From: an uncultured Collinsella sp.
Lineage (GTDB): Bacteria > Actinomycetota > Coriobacteriia > Coriobacteriales > Coriobacteriaceae
Direction of reading: 5' to 3'
DNA length: 5,181 bases
Assembly (NCBI GenBank): GCA_958418185.1
Contig: CATZEP010000106.1
Coordinates: 1 to 5,181, forward strand
This document shows, one piece after another, positions 4,705-5,181 of this stretch; the stretch's first letter is position 1, and the number at the start of each line of letters is the position of its first letter. A program made the translations under genes and the position numbers. The notes beneath the pieces were generated by a model that saw only the letters and a list, made by a program, of their open reading frames with translations, did not search any database and had not been told where the DNA came from.

Positions 4705-5181
4705 AAGTTCTCTCCTTTTGTCACAGTCCACCATTGGCAAGGGTTCAGTATTTTAATCGCATGACGGGGGTCGACCCCGGCGTCAACTGCAGAGTTCATC
4801 AATATATCAACGAACGGCTCCTCAGAGCGGTCGTGGCCGAGCAAGATGATGCCCAGACCGCGCAGAGCTAGGTCCTGCGCCACGTGGTAGCCCGCCTCGC
4901 CCGTTACGATGACATCCGCACCGGCGGCGATGGCAAGCTCGCCAAAGTCGCCGAGGGAGCCGCCCAAAATGGCGACGGTGCGGCACGGGTGGTCGGCCTC
5001 GCCCCACACGCGTGGGTCGCTGCCAAACGCCGCTGCGGCGCGCGCGGCAAGGTCACGCAGGCTGCAGGGGTCGTTCAGCGTTGCAAACGCGCCCAGGCCG
5101 GTCGCTTCGGGGTCGTCCACGTGCTCCAGCGAGCTTGCGGGTGCGGCGTCCAACAGCGTACTTAGGCAAACGCGAGCCTCA
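4701..5181 (-). CDS. Nif3-like dinuclear metal centre protein (YqfO/YbgI family), C-terminal part
   Basis: The frame is open to the window edge, so the N-terminus is missing; 159 residues are visible. The family forms toroidal hexamers with a two-metal site; members are often annotated as GTP cyclohydrolase 1 type 2 homologues, but the cellular role is not firmly established. Visible family features are ATGLGAFATL...SLRDLAARAAAAFG, the glycine-rich strand VAILGGSLGDFGELAIAAGA, VIVTGEAGYHVAQDLALRG and IILLGHDRSEEPF. In the last, the His and the Glu four residues later correspond to the C-terminal metal ligands (HxxxE). The N-terminal ligand residues lie outside the window. It ends at TGA 4703-4701, overlapping the ATG of the zinc-ribbon gene as ATGA, so the two are probably translationally coupled. 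It is the first visible gene of the nif3-like, zinc-ribbon, coaBC operon. Confidence 0.88.
   Translation of the reverse strand, partial: EARVCLSTLLDAAPASSLEHVDDPEATGLGAFATLNDPCSLRDLAARAAAAFGSDPRVWGEADHPCRTVAILGGSLGDFGELAIAAGADVIVTGEAGYHVAQDLALRGLGIILLGHDRSEEPFVDILMNSAVDAGVDPRHAIKILNPCQWWTVTKGENL

Overview
The window looks like a piece of a high-GC gut actinobacterium of the Coriobacteriia, most likely Collinsella. This is inferred from protein style, GC-rich codon use and gene order; no 16S or other marker is present. It divides into a core half and an accessory half at a tRNA-Pro gene.

Core half (about 2610-5181, all minus strand): a Nif3-family dinuclear-metal protein (cut by the window edge), a coiled-coil plus zinc-ribbon protein, and the bifunctional coenzyme A enzyme coaBC. 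They form a tight operon: the first two overlap by 4 bases (ATGA) and coaBC starts on the base after the zinc-ribbon stop codon. Downstream are a tRNA-Pro(GGG) gene with its own promoter, an encoded CCA end and a strong terminator. The zinc-ribbon gene carries a serious artefact. Positions 4493-4521 match, base for base, the reverse complement of the 29-base Illumina P5 flow-cell adapter, followed by an A8 run. It translates in frame to the tell-tale peptide FFNDTATTEIYT, so residues about 60-71 of that protein are almost certainly not biological.

Accessory half (1-2609): this lies off the 3' end of the tRNA gene, a classic integration side. It holds (i) two decayed minus-strand genes in operon order, a TlpA-like membrane-anchored redoxin that has lost its active-site half and a small Cys-containing secreted protein broken by a frameshift and a stop; (ii) a plus-strand fragment resembling the end of a BspA-like (DUF285-type) surface repeat protein; (iii) an apparently intact 328-residue surface protein with a Flp/type IVb prepilin N-terminus joined to a DUF6273-like, C-type-lectin-like C-terminal domain; and (iv) about 400 bases of lower-GC, hairpin-rich DNA with no convincing gene.

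The most interesting biological signal is at the 5' end of the pilin-adhesin gene. A G9 homopolymer lies between two alternative ATG codons in different frames. The ATG best placed for the ribosome binding site is out of frame with the pilin as assembled and would be in frame with G8. The other ATG is in frame with G9 but poorly spaced. This is the layout of a slipped-strand phase-variation switch on a surface adhesin whose C-terminus belongs to a hypervariable-looking family.
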